A stretch of 64,000 nt of DNA from Protonemura montana (lineage: Eukaryota; Arthropoda; Insecta; Plecoptera; Nemouridae): assembly GCA_947568835.1 (NCBI GenBank), contig OX387610.1, forward strand, positions 2,907,001 to 2,971,000. Direction: 5' to 3'. The notes under the pieces were generated by a model, which searched no databases, was not told the origin of the DNA, and was given only the letters and a program-made list of their open reading frames with translations. The translations under genes were made by a program, and so were the position numbers. Every line of letters starts with the position of its first letter. Position 1 is the first letter of the stretch. This document shows, piece by piece, positions 34,700 to 46,130 of the stretch.

Positions 34700-34960
34700 T
34701 TTTAGTTATTGACCCTGATTATTTTATTTAGATGCATTTAGGAAGCTTGAACTTGGTAATTGTTATAATTTTATGTGGTTCTTTTGCTATCGGAAAATTG
34801 TCAGGACTGCTCTAACCCTTGAAAAAGTATCAGGTACAAGTTACAAAACGTTGGGAAATTTAGTTTTCCTTCACTTAGCATTCAAAATCCAGTTAAAATA
34901 GTTTTTCTTAAAACTATTGTTAAGGCAAAATCAAGTAGACATGAGTCTCAAAACAATCAT
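34700..34960 (+). mobile_element. Penelope-like dispersed repeat, fourth copy
   Basis: Plus-strand copy from GACCCTGATTATTTTATTTA to AAGTAGACATGAGTCTCAAA, inverted relative to copies 1-3. Confidence 0.8.
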
Positions 34961-35705
34961 AAACCAAATCTCTGTTGTTTTTGTCCAAGGAACCGATTAT
35001 CAAAACCTCCTCGAGCATTTCTCTAACAGCCACTTCATTCTCGAATGGCTGATATCGTTACACCGCCGATTAGGCCGCGTTTTAGGCTTGGTTACCCCTG
35101 TTATTAGACCGTATGCAGTGCACCCGGCGTGTCGCACGCCAGCGCCACGTCGATATTTCCCCCCCGAGGAGCGTTGCCAGCTGTTGGTACCCACGAGCCG
35201 TGGCCGTGGGACAGAACGTGGTGGCCCGCGCTCGGGTTACTTAAACTTCTCCAAATTGGGAGCAGGTTTTCGAATGGTGTTACTCAAGGTTACCAATTGG
35301 TCGACACTTTTTTGGTGACGTGTGAAATGTACAGAAACTTTCAGTGGGAAATACTGATCACTTAGCAGAAACGTTCATGTTAAAACGAGATTAAATTAAA
35401 TTTTATTTTCATTTTTTAAACCGCTATGGTTTTTTTTGTGTTTAAAGGAATTTTAAATAACATTTTAAGCGCGGATTTGAGAACATTTTTGTATGTTTGA
35501 AATATTTTAGATTCCATAATTTAGCTCCCAATTCCTGAAGACCCTTTCCAGCAGCAATCGAGAAGATTTCCAAACGCTACACATTATTCTTAGGTCAGAA
35601 ATCGAGTAGATTCACTCGAGAGTTCTACAGAAACGGCGATCGTATAACTTCAGACGAGAACTCGACGAATACCATAAGTTTCAGACCGTGGGACAGACCA
35701 TAGAC
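34961..35705. other. Intron A-B, no gene seen
   Basis: GC-rich patch at 35060-35250 with open ORFs on both strands but no recognisable protein motif. Confidence 0.45.
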
Positions 35706-35714
35706 TCAACACCA

Positions 35715-36112
35715 AAACTCTTATAGCGGATGCTATATCCGAAGTTAAGCAGCACTGCGCTGGGTCAGGTATTGGATGGGTGACCATCATACACATGACC
35801 AGTTCTGTTCGGGAGAGAGGTTGGAGGGATAAAAGTTAGTACAGCAACTTCACTCGCCTTGCTTATCAACCTCTCGACAACATGGATTTGTGGAGGAATC
35901 CTGTTTTTCGCGTTGTACCCTCCTTCAGAAGGGACGTTAAGCCGGTGGTCCCCTTGGTGCTCAAGAGTAGGTTACATGCCGGCACCGGGTTTCCCCTCCT
36001 CCCTTCTATCCTAGGTTAAGTTCATCATCATCCACTCATTCACCGACGCCATCAGACCAGTGCCGCATGGCCAGATGTCAAAACAGTGCGTCGTTAAACA
36101 CAATAATCAATC
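35715..36112 (+). mobile_element. 5S-related SINE, near complete
   Basis: The 5S-like head (CCGAAGTTAAGCAGCACTGC, GTATTGGATGGGTGACCATC) is followed by the full body and ends CAAAACAGTGCGTCGTTAAA with an A/T-rich tail. The head matches the 5S internal control region motifs. Confidence 0.93.
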
Positions 36113-37030
36113 AATCGACTAGTTCAAACCCGTACTTATGTCCGAACCCAAAACAACATTGCCAACCACAGAAAACTACGCCAGTGCCAAAATCACAGCT
36201 GCCAACCTGACCCTGCATGACACACACAACATAACACCGAAACCTGGCGCCAAACGCCCCCCAAATCCCAACCCCTACCTATAGTCATATTTTTTGGCAT
36301 CGACCATACCTAGATGTTCGGCCATAACCCAGAGACTACACGTATTTCGGCGACACGTTGTCCCCCCCCCCCCCCCCCCCCCTTACCCCCCCTTGAGGCG
36401 ACCCACCCAGTGAGCTAACCTAATTGGTGTGGTGGTCGTGCCCCATGTGCTGCCCATGACGTAGCTCTGGGGCACAGGTGCTAAAGCTTTTAATCCCTCG
36501 TCTTCATGGTGAGATGAGCGGGAATTTTGCCCTCCCCCCCCCCCCCCCCCCCCCCCCTACCAAACACTGGGGACAAAATGTATCTACAGTTCGTTTATGT
36601 GTAAGGGTTATCAAAATAATCACGGACAAAAGCGTTGAAAATGTTGATTATGACAGAGATATATTGGTTCCAATCCATGTTAGCTGCGCATGGTTTTCAT
36701 TTGAAAAGTTTGGGATTTTTTTTGGGTTTTTTTTTGTTATGTTTTTGGTACCGTGATCCGATTGATGAATGTGTAGGTGTTTTATATGTGATGTGAGAGC
36801 GTCTCGTATGATAAGTTCTCGGCGGTGATAGTCGATATCGATTTAAACTACTGCGATATCAATAAAGTTTTATAAGTGAGATGAAGATATCTGATAATAA
36901 AGATGCATTCGCCAATAATCAAGCGTTTAAAATAGAAAAGGAAAAATGGCAAACTGATTAATTGTGTGTGTTATTTTCAAACAATATTTATCGCGTTCAA
37001 AATTCAGAATTCTGTTTTTTTTTTTTTAAA
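36113..37030. other. Intron A-B, no gene; two long C runs
   Basis: C21 at 36362-36382 and C24 at 36534-36557; otherwise no recognised feature. Confidence 0.5.
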
Positions 37031-37034
37031 GAAC

Positions 37035-37715
37035 CATTTTATTGTAAGAAACACTAATAACCTCTCAAAAATTGATGCCCAAACGGTGATCTCCACATGT
37101 CGCGAGTGTTGCTCTAGCCAATTGAGCTACTTGGACCCCGATCTCCACCTATCGCGGGTGTTGCTCTAGCCAATTGAGCTACTTGGACCCCGATCTCCAC
37201 CTGTCGCGGGTGTTGCTCTAACCAATTGAGCTACTTGGACCTCGATCTCCACCTGTCACGGGTGTTGCTCTAACTAATTGAGCTACTTGGACCCCGATCT
37301 CCACATGTCGCGGTTGTTTCTCTAACCAATTGAGCTGCTTGGACACATAATTTTTAAAAGGATTTTAGTGTATTTCAGAGTGACTGTGAGCATTCACAGC
37401 CTCGTAGTTCTACTCCTTGGAGATCCGTCATTCTCATCAAATACACTAAAATCCTGTCAACCAATTATGTGTTCAAGTAGCTCAATTGGTTAGAGCAACA
37501 CCCGCGACAGGTGGAGATCGGGGTCCAAGTAGCTCAATTGGTTAGAGCAACACCCGCGACAGGTGGAGATCGGGGTCCAAGTAGCTCAATTGGTTAGAGC
37601 AACACCCGCGACAGGTGGAGATCACTGTTTGGGCATCAATTTTTGAGAGGTTATTAGTGTTCCTAATAATAAACTACGCCACGCATTGCAAGCGTTTGTA
37701 ATTTAAATAAGATTT
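37035..37715. mobile_element. tRNA-like element, palindromic double copy
   Basis: A minus-sense array (37085-37330, about 5 units) and a plus-sense array (37469-37625, 3 units) face each other around the body (GTGAGCATTCACAGC, CTACTCCTTGGAGATCCGTC). The outer ends AACACTAATAACCTCTCAAA and TTTGAGAGGTTATTAGTGTT are inverted. The right end continues into GCATTGCAAGCGTTTG. Confidence 0.92.
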
Positions 37716-38406
37716 TGCATATGATCCATCGTCTTTGGTCCAAAGTTGAGCGAGTTGTGCACAAATTTCCATTGCTTTTATTCCAAACCCAAAACCGGAC
37801 AACTCAAAGTGAATGCCATTACGTGGTTTTTAAAAACTCGTCAAAAAATATGCCAAAACCATTTCTCTGCCTGGAAAGAACCTGTCCTTCCCCCGCAAAG
37901 ACAATCAACTATAATACACCCATTATTAAGTCTTGGCTTTGAAAGAAACTTGACAAATATAATAAATTTCACAGCCAAAGAACCTCACTGTCGTGTATTT
38001 CTAAATTACGTTCCAACCCTTTCATCAATAAGACAATAGAGAAGTTATTGCTTTGCCAATTAGCAGGAAGTTTTCGAAGAAAGGCGTTTATGGATTGGCT
38101 GAAAACCATAGAATATGATCGTCTGCAGATGGTTTTATAGACGCTAGGTATTGGCAGCAGATAAAGGGTTATGGAAAGGTGAACGGCGTGCTCCGATCCA
38201 GATATCTTCATTCAGTTTTATGATTTCCACGATTATAAATGCTTTCAATTGGGATCTGTGTACGGTGCATTGACGTCCGGCCAGATGCTTGGGAAGAATC
38301 TTTGTCCAACTGCGCACTTAATTAAGTCTGCAGGAAAATGTCGGCTTCCAATCAGTTTTGTTGGAAGTTGGAATTTGAAAAGAATTAGATTTTTGTTCTA
38401 TACGTC
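37716..38406. other. Intron A-B, no gene seen
   Basis: Unique-looking AT-rich sequence; short ORFs without recognisable motif. Confidence 0.5.
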
Positions 38407-38409
38407 TGT

Positions 38410-38931
38410 GGGCCGATTTCACAAACGCCGTTTAAATCTTGATTAATCGGTGTTTAAGGGAGGTGTTAGACCAAAATTCAAATCTCCGTTTAGCCGACAT
38501 TTTGAAATATTTGAAAGAGAATACACAAAAAAGATGTAAATTTAAATTTGAATTTGGCGATGATTCAGGAAGGCTTTGTTCTGTCACATAAAAGAAATTT
38601 AATTTAGCAGCCGTCACTATTTTCTCTCTGTCCAAATCAGTGTTTAATATTTGAACCTGGAAGGATGGGGTTTAACTTTTCAACTGTCATTTGGAGGTCA
38701 AAGTAAGAAGTCACATTGATATTTTGTTTGTATTTCCAAGTCACCAAATATTCCGTTTCGAAGCAAACACATTGTTAAAAACTATTTAATTCTTGTTCTT
38801 CGTGTGTTGTCATAGTTTCTTGGTTTGCAATTATTAAAATATCATTGTTTTAAAGCAAATTACTCCGCCGGTTAAAATCACACCTAAATGGCGTTTAAGA
38901 ACGTTTTAAACGGCGTTAGTGAAGTCGGCCC
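38410..38931 (+). mobile_element. 522-bp MITE with terminal inverted repeats and TGT target duplication
   Basis: It begins GGGCCGATTTCACAAACGCC and ends with the inverted match GGCGTTAGTGAAGTCGGCCC (about 26-bp TIRs). Directly flanked by TGT on both sides (38407-38409 and 38932-38934). A 3-bp duplication fits PIF/Harbinger-like transposons, but the superfamily is inferred. No transposase ORF. Confidence 0.85.
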
Positions 38932-41625
38932 TGTGAAATGTTGTGGTAAGTGACAGTTTACCTTTGTTTCGGTTAAAAAAACTGGCGACTTCATTGCTCG
39001 TGCAAATTCAATGGATTTGCAAAGTTGTTCAGATGTACCTAGTTACAAAAAGTCAGTAAATAATACGCGTAATGACTTTGTGCCATAAGCTTTTGTGTAC
39101 GTTTAACCCTTCCTATCCCAACTTTCACCTTTACCGCTATCGTCGCATTTCAGGGGAAATTTACCCGGAAAACTTGAAGCGAAACGATTTTATTTTAGTG
39201 CGACAGCAATTTCTGCCAACACGTTTCAATGTATGATTTTCTTTTTATAATTCTGCTTTAAAAAAAATGCTTATCGCACAGCAAAGCGATAATAAAAAAA
39301 TTGAAATAATTTACAAAAAGCATGAACGTGCAGTAAGTAATTATTAACGAAAAAAAAAGGTGTTTGATTCAGTTTTTACAAACTAGAAACTTAAAACAAT
39401 TTTATTCTGTTGCAGAATTTTGATTTAAAGTTTAAAATTGAAGATCAAGATATCGTAAATATCTGTAAGACATGTTACCAAAGTAATATTCACATCACAA
39501 TGTAAATTTTTCGTGCTGATCAAATGATATTATTATTATCAACAATTGAAACTAAAATATTCGTGAAACTTCTCTCGCTTCTAAATAATCTTTCCCCACT
39601 GTTCTTCATTTCTTAAATATAATATCTCGCTATACCCTCTCAAGCGAACCTCTAACCCTTCTCTATCTTCTCGCATCTCTCCCTCTCACAACGTATTTGC
39701 CCAGAAGCAGCGACGCCGGCGAGAAATATCCTTGACAATACCTGTTATTGAATGGACCAGACCAGAGCGCAACGCTAGCCCCGACTTTGATATAGGGAAC
39801 CGCTCTGACTTCTCAAAGGAGAATGTGCAAGTGGGCCGGCATGTCAGATGCAGGCGTCGGCGTCGGCGTCGCTCCCTATTTGCCGTTGCCATGCTGCCGT
39901 GTACGGTGGATTAATCCACATGCCCGTGGAAAGGAGGGGTGATGATAAGGACGAGGAGCGAGACGAAGCTAGATTCTTGTCTAGCGCTCGGATTTGAGAA
40001 GAATTTGAATTGCTTGCTAGAAAAACATCAACTTTACTGGGTTTTTACTATTTTAAAAATATGTCTGACGATTATTTTAATGAAATGTTGGAACTGTTTA
40101 GCGATTTAAAATTAACTTTTTAGAATAAAAATATTTTGATAAAGCTGCAAGTAATCGTGCCTGAAGTGTTTTGATTGGTTTTTGCAAATTATCTTTAGAG
40201 AAACTTGGCAACAGGGCGAGTGATCGATATTTGAAATCAATGTTCGAGTTTTGATTGGTGATCTCGCGGCCTTGAGTAATATCCTGCGGGGATTGGTTGC
40301 ATGTCTCAAGGTCACACTGCGATGACCTTCACTGGTGGTTGGCTATAAAGGTAAACCGCGCGCTATGCGGTGGTCAGCTCAGTAATCTGGGGTTAGGTTA
40401 GCTGATCGACTTTACAAATAAGGGTTTTTATTTCAGCAAACATTTGCCTGCAGAGTTCTTCGCATTTTCGCAATTTATATACAAATTCTAGCAGGTTAAA
40501 AACTCTTTAAAAGCGCGTTGAAATTTTGCAAATCATTTTCAAAACATTCTTTAGGGCTTACTAAACCAGTGACAAAAGCGATTAGCAAAATTGGCAAAAT
40601 TAATTTGCAAAAACAATTGTCGATGAATCTAGTTAAAAGAAAAAATAGTTTTGTCGACGTCACACATGAAATGATTTGGAGTTCGCGAGTTCCTTCACTA
40701 AACTCACTCCCCCCTTGTAAATAATTTCCCTGCGAAACAATACTTGGTATCTGTGAGCAGTGCAAATGAAAGACATTAGATGGGGGTTTTAGAACGAGGG
40801 GGGCGGTGGTGGGCGGGTAGGGGTGGGGGGGGGGGGGGGAATGGGAAATTTGTTTTAAAGGAAATTCTCTTATTTAGAAGGTAATTTCCATTGTCCTTGT
40901 CGCGGGCGCCGGGAAAGTTTTTAACCAACTTTGTTTGAATCGCTCGGTGGTTTCAGCTGTTGGTGGTATGTGGTGTTACTAGGGTTTGTCTTTCAAAAAG
41001 GGATTGCGAGTTTAGAATTTCTGCGTTGAGGGAAAATTCGCTGTTGATCGATGTTTGGGATGGAAGGGAGAAAGAGAGACGGGAGATTAAAGAAGGGTCT
41101 TATTGGAAGGTCGTTGGTCGCGATTCTCGTCGAAACAGTGACGGTTCATTGAGATACCAAAGTGGTTCCTGATGGGTACTTGTGATTTTACCTGTCCAAG
41201 AATTACGATTGCAAAAGCTATGAAGAAATTTCCTGCGCTAAAGCTGAAAGCTAGTTAAAGTTTAAGTGAAGTTAAATTGTTCAAATTCAGTTCCACTTTT
41301 GACATCACAGGGAAATATTTATGTCCTTCTTTTATTTTTATTTCACATACGTGCGTAATTTGTGACCTATTGCCAAAGTGCGTAAAACACGCTTGGTTTG
41401 TTTTACTTTCATTGCGACTTAATCTCTAATTATCTCAGATGTTTTCCGACATAAGGGATAAGAGGATTTTCCTCAAACAAATTAAAAACAGAACCTGAAC
41501 ATACTTAAGTAAATGTTAACATATCAAGTTGGAAAATAAATGCGTGGTATTCTTAGGAACGTGCGTGAAGACGCATAAAGATTATGTGCATTTAGAGTGG
41601 CAAAAATCTAGTGCGTAGTCGGTTT
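38932..41625. other. Intron A-B, no gene seen
   Basis: AT-rich, with a GC-rich patch at 39705-39910 holding a GGCGTC hexamer run, and G15 at 40825-40839. ORFs at 39686-39914, 40496-40765 and 40960-41172 are unrecognised. Confidence 0.5.
40340..40395 (+). promoter_or_regulatory. Possible TATA/initiator core promoter, antisense to the gene
   Basis: TATAAAG at about 40343-40349 is followed about 30 bp later by GGTCAGCTCAGTAATC, which contains arthropod-like initiator matches (TCAGT). No transcript or ORF downstream supports it. Confidence 0.2.
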
Positions 41626-41637
41626 GGACAAACCGTT

Positions 41638-42335
41638 CGGTGGCCACCCATCCAATACCTGACCCAGCGCAGTGTTGCTTAACTTTCATCCGGTTAACCT
41701 CTCTCCCGAACAGAACTGGTCATGTGTATGATGGTCACCCATCCAATACCTGACCCAGCGCAGTGTTGCTTAACTTTCATTCCTCCAACCTCTCTCCCGA
41801 ACAGAACTGGTCATGTGTATGATGGTCATCCATCCAATACCTGACCCAGCGCAGATTTGCTTAACTTTCATCCATCCAATCTCTCTCCCGAACAGAACTG
41901 GTCATGTGTATGATGGTCACCCATCCAATACCTGACCCAGCGCAGTGTTGCTTAACTTTCATCCGTTTAACCTCTCTCCCGAACAGAACTGATCATGTGT
42001 ATGATGGTCACCCATCCAATACCTGACCCAGTGCAGTGTTGCTTAACTTTCATTCCTCCAACCTCTCTCCCGAACAGAACTGGTCATGTGTATGATGGTC
42101 ATCCATCCAATACCTGACCCAGCGCAGATTTGCTTAACTTTCATCCATCCAATCTCTCTCCCGAACAGAACTGGTCATGTGTATGATGGTCACCCATCCA
42201 ATACCTGACCCAGCGCAGTGTTGCTTAACTTTCATCCGTTTAACCTCTCTCCCGAACAGAACTGATCATGTGTATGATGGTCACCCATCCAATACCTGAC
42301 TCAGCGTAGTGTTGCTTAACTTCCAACACGCCAAA
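41638..42335 (-). repeat. 91-bp tandem array of 5S-like SINE head (about 7.6 copies)
   Basis: CACCCATCCAATACCTGACC recurs every 91 bp (41645, 41736 and on). Three unit types, marked by CCGTTTAACC/CCGGTTAACC, TCCTCCAACC and CATCCAATCT, rotate in order, making a 273-bp trimeric repeat. AAACCGTTCGGTGGC flanks both ends. Confidence 0.95.
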
Positions 42336-42835
42336 CCGTTCGGTGGCTGCACGGCTAGTGACATAACAAGGTCCCAGACCCTGTCTTGGGCAGATGCTGG
42401 ATCTACATGTTGATATTTCCTCGAAGGAGATGAGGACGCTTTCTTTTGCCCCACATACTGCTGCCAAGTCTAGTAAATGGATTGCGTAACACTCGTCTCA
42501 ACTGTAGCAAAATTTAATCTTGGAAAGAGGAGAAAAAAAATGACCTGCATTTGAACAATTTAATCGATTTTGAAAGATACCAAATTTGCCATTGAATTCG
42601 TATCGACTGTGTTATTGAGCTAAGAAAATGACAAACGTCTGCTTGCAAATTGTTTGCATTACAAATTAAAATTACTCGCGTCTCCTGAGTTTGTTAGAAA
42701 TCATAATAAAAAATATATAAATCCTTACTTTTTTTCAATAGCCATATAGGGTCGTTGCTTTTGAACATTGCAAGCCGCTATATCCGAAAAAAATATTTAT
42801 TTAAATATTGATTTTTGAATGCTTATTCTTGAGTT
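42336..42835. other. Intron A-B, no gene seen
   Basis: 42345-42480 is a GC-balanced segment adjoining the 5S-like array with an open minus frame, but no motif was recognised; AT-rich beyond. Confidence 0.4.
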
Positions 42836-42837
42836 TC

Positions 42838-42922
42838 AAAAGGGATGTTAAGTTGTTGGTCCTCTTGGTCTTCGACAGGAGTACGCTACGTGCCGGCACC
42901 GGATTTCCCTTCTAACTTCGGC
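42838..42922 (+). mobile_element. 5S-related SINE, central fragment
   Basis: GGGATGTTAAGTTGTTGGTC and CGTGCCGGCACCGGATTTCC match the SINE body. Confidence 0.7.
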
Positions 42923-43438
42923 AACGTTTAGGCAAACATCTACTCAATCATCAACACCGTTACACCTACGCACCCATTTCACCCGTAGGTAGTCCAAAGA
43001 TCTGGCATGCCTTGCGCAACGCCAGGTGCTAGCAAATATTTAGGCCAGAGAATTTCCACTCTAGATGCGCCCCGGAAGTGTTGTGTCACATTGGAAGAGC
43101 AAACAAGTGGAACCCTCGAGGATTGTGCAACAATCGCCTGGTCCTGAGTCTGACATGGACATCGTCTACAACTCGCCGTGACCTTTTCAACGCCAGTCGG
43201 TGGTCGATGTAATCTTGTAAGTGTAGGCTCGGGTTGTGACCCACTTTTTGCACACGAGGAAATCAACTGAGGCTTGATAATTTGTTTCAGGTAGCGTCTT
43301 TGGGGCTGTGATTTGCGTGCGGTACAGATGGGCAAATAACGTTGAATAGTGGGGGATAAATCTGTGACAAAAGTGTATTTTATTTGTATTTTAAATGTTA
43401 AATTTACTAACGGACAGAAGTTGTCTTTGATTATGATT
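42923..43438. other. Intron A-B, unrecognised ORF only
   Basis: A 159-codon minus ORF (42979-43458) overlaps this stretch; its protein shows no recognisable domain and it runs into a SINE, so it is not called a gene. Confidence 0.45.
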
Positions 43439-43439
43439 A

Positions 43440-43915
43440 GTGGTGTTTGACGACGCACCGTTTTGACAACGAGGCATGTGGCACTGGTCTAATGGCGTCG
43501 GTGAATGAGCGGATGATGATGAATTTTACTTAGGCTAGAAGAGAGGAGGGGAAACCAAGTGCCTACTCTTGTAAATGAGTACCAAAGGGACCATCAGCTT
43601 AATGTCCCTTCCGAAGGACGGTACAACGCGAACAACAGGATTCCTTCACAAATCCATGCTGTCGAGAGGTTGATTAGCAAGGCGAGTGAAGTTGCTGTAC
43701 TAACTTTCATCCCTCCAACCTCTCTCCCGAACAGAACTGGTCATGTGTATGATGGTCGCCCATCCAATACCTGACCCAGCGCAGTGTTGCTTAACTTTCA
43801 TCCCTCCAACCTCTCTCCCGAACAGAACTGGTCATGTGTATAATGGTCAATCATCCAATACCTGACCCAGCGCAGTGTTGTTTAACCTCGGTGATCTCAC
43901 GAGGACCGGTGTTTC
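43440..43915 (-). mobile_element. 5S-related SINE with duplicated head
   Basis: Tail TTTGACGACGCACCGTTTTG, body GACGGTACAACGCGAACAAC, then two 91-bp head units ending CGGTGATCTCACGAGGACCG, the 5S-like start on minus. Confidence 0.92.
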
Positions 43916-44084
43916 CTATTAATTGCCTATCTAAGATTCAGTCGGTTCGTACGGCATCTCCATCAACATGAAAACATCACAGGAATTTAGTAAAAAAACC
44001 TGACTCATTGCTTTGGTTAACTTGCTGCGCTTTCTGGACCAAACTTTAGATATAAAAGTTCTGTTATCGTTTTTGTGAACTCGG

Positions 44085-44230
44085 ATATTCAACGAAGATC
44101 ACATTTTTGAGGTATGTTCGGTTTTGCTCTGTGTCGAGGAGTATTTTCATCCTAAAAAGGGCCAAACGTCTCGATATTTCGACGAGGCGCGGCTTGTCAT
44201 CCTCAGGAGAATGAAGTTTTTGTTTCATTT
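44085..44230 (-). mobile_element. Penelope-like motif, second family
   Basis: The minus strand shows CCTGAGGATGACAAGC followed by CTCGTCGAAATATCGAGACG. CTGAGGA, a short GAC/GTC stem and GAAA are spaced as in hammerhead motifs reported in Penelope-like elements. No reverse transcriptase ORF is present. Confidence 0.4.
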
Positions 44231-45310
44231 TGGAATTCCAGGGCCCCCAGACCGCCCTGGCAGCATGGTTAGCATGTTTTACAATATATCGCCTCTAGTT
44301 TATAGATCACATTGATAATAAATTTGTTTTCAATCAGTCTTTAATTTTGTCTCAGCACTCAAGCCTAAAAACGTCCGATAATTTAGCGGCATAAACACGT
44401 TTACAGCCATCTTTAACACAAGAAACATAGCAAAAAAGCAAATTTTAAAATGCCACAAAACAAAAACGCACCGCCACTGATAAGTTTTAACACCACCGCC
44501 TTCTCAATCTCGTCACGCGAAAGTGTACGCTCTGTTTTTTCTCTCCACCACGGCATCGTTGTCACGTGCACGTGCTTTCTTTCCTCTTCGGCGTCTTTGC
44601 AGGATCCAACATTGTTGCCGAAGTCCGCGACAACGCGGCAAGATCACGTTCGTCTCGATACTGAAGAAGCAACAGTTCATGTCTCTGCTGGGTTTGGCAA
44701 CAATGTCTTTAAAAGCAGAGATAAGTTCATGGCGAGGGAGTTGATAATGGGATGTTGTTGCTTGGGCTGTATTTTGTCTCCTGTTGCTGGGGGGGGGGGG
44801 GGGGGGGGGGGGGGTGAGAGAGTGAGAGACAACGTATCTTTCGTGTTGTCACTTTCTGGATTGTTTCAAAGTCACGGTGTTAAGGGCTTGGGGAGTTGGG
44901 GAAATGGCGACGGTATGGGTTGTTTGCGTGTTGTTTTTTTTCGGCAAAGATATTGGTAAATGTGTGTTTGATTGAGATAAAAACGGTATGAAATAAAAAA
45001 ATATATATATATTAAAATCCAGTTTGCATTGGAGTTCAAACCAGATTTGATGAAGGCGTCAGTTTTTTTGTGTTTTATTTTATTTTTTTTGTTTAGAACT
45101 TATTTCTGGCTAATTTTTCAGCTCAGATTAGATCGTTCTAGGGTTAGTTGAGCAATGTCCCGTCCCCTAATTGGAGTTTCAGAATTATTGTTTTAAGTGC
45201 ATCTAAGTTCGAGTCTGAGGAAATGGTTCGTCCATAATCAAAATCCTCTGATAACATAAAAAAAATAAAAACTTCTGTCAGATACGATGCTTGTAATTAC
45301 ATAAAATACA
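44231..45310. other. Intron A-B, no gene; G26 run
   Basis: G26 at 44789-44814 lies inside an open plus frame (44450-44959) that would encode a poly-Gly run; not a credible gene. Confidence 0.5.
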
Positions 45311-45316
45311 CATATT

Positions 45317-46054
45317 TTTATTATTAGCAACACTAATAACCTATCAAAAATGTCCTCCAATTGAGCTACTTGGACCCCGATCTCCACCTGTCGCGGGTGT
45401 TGCTCTAAGCAATTGAGCTACTTGAACCCCGATCTCCACCTGTCGCGGGTGTTGCTCTAAGCAATTGAGCTACTTGGACCCCGATCTCCACCTGTCGCGG
45501 GTGTTGCTCTAAGCAATTGAGCTACTTGAACCCCGATCTCCACCTGTCGCGGGTGTTGCTCTAACCAATTGAGCTACTTGAACCCCGATCTCCACCTGTC
45601 GCGGGTGTTGCTCTAAGCAATTGAGCTACTTGAACCCCGATCTCCACCTGTCGCGGGTGTTGCTCTAAGCAATTGAGCTACTTGGACCCCGATCTCCACC
45701 TATCGCGGGTGTTGCTCTAACCAATTGAGCTACTTGAACCCCGATCTCCACCTGTCGCAGGTGTTGCTCTAACCAATTGAGCAACTTGGACCCCGATCTC
45801 CACCTGTCGCGGGTGTTGCTCTAACTAATTGAGCTACTTGGACACTGGCTTTTTGAGACGATTTTAGTGTATTTGATGAGAATGACAGATCTCCAAGGAG
45901 TAGAACCAAGAGGCTGTGAATACTCACAGTCACTCTGATTCTAGTGACGCTATATCACGTCACAACCTGTCAAACTCGAATAACTACAATTTGACGTTGG
46001 ATGCGTTGTAAGTAAGATGAAATTAGATTTAAATTGCAAACGCTTGCAATGCGC
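45317..46054 (-). mobile_element. tRNA-like element, complete, with 52-bp array (about 9.5 units)
   Basis: Complete order: TTATTAGCAACACTAATAAC, array 45351-45845, CACTGGCTTTTTGAGACGAT, body with CTGTGAATACTCACAG and GTGACGCTATATCACGTCAC, and end TTGCAAACGCTTGCAATGCG. Compare with the unexpanded copy at 47120. Confidence 0.94.
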
Positions 46055-46069
46055 AAATTTTTTTTAAAC

Positions 46070-46130
46070 TTATATCTACTTTATTTAACCTTAGCACCAG
46101 TTTGACAAAAACTATTTCAACTGGGTTTTG
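46070..46130 (-). mobile_element. Penelope-like dispersed repeat, short fragment
   Basis: CTTAGCACCAGTTTGACAAA and CTATTTCAACTGGGTTTTGA only. Confidence 0.65.

Noticed and set aside
42979-43458. 159-residue minus ORF as a gene or retroelement protein
   Set aside because: No recognisable motif, and it runs into a SINE tail; could be a relic but nothing visible proves it.
44450-44959. 169-residue plus ORF
   Set aside because: Contains a G26 run giving poly-Gly and no recognisable domain; open by composition.
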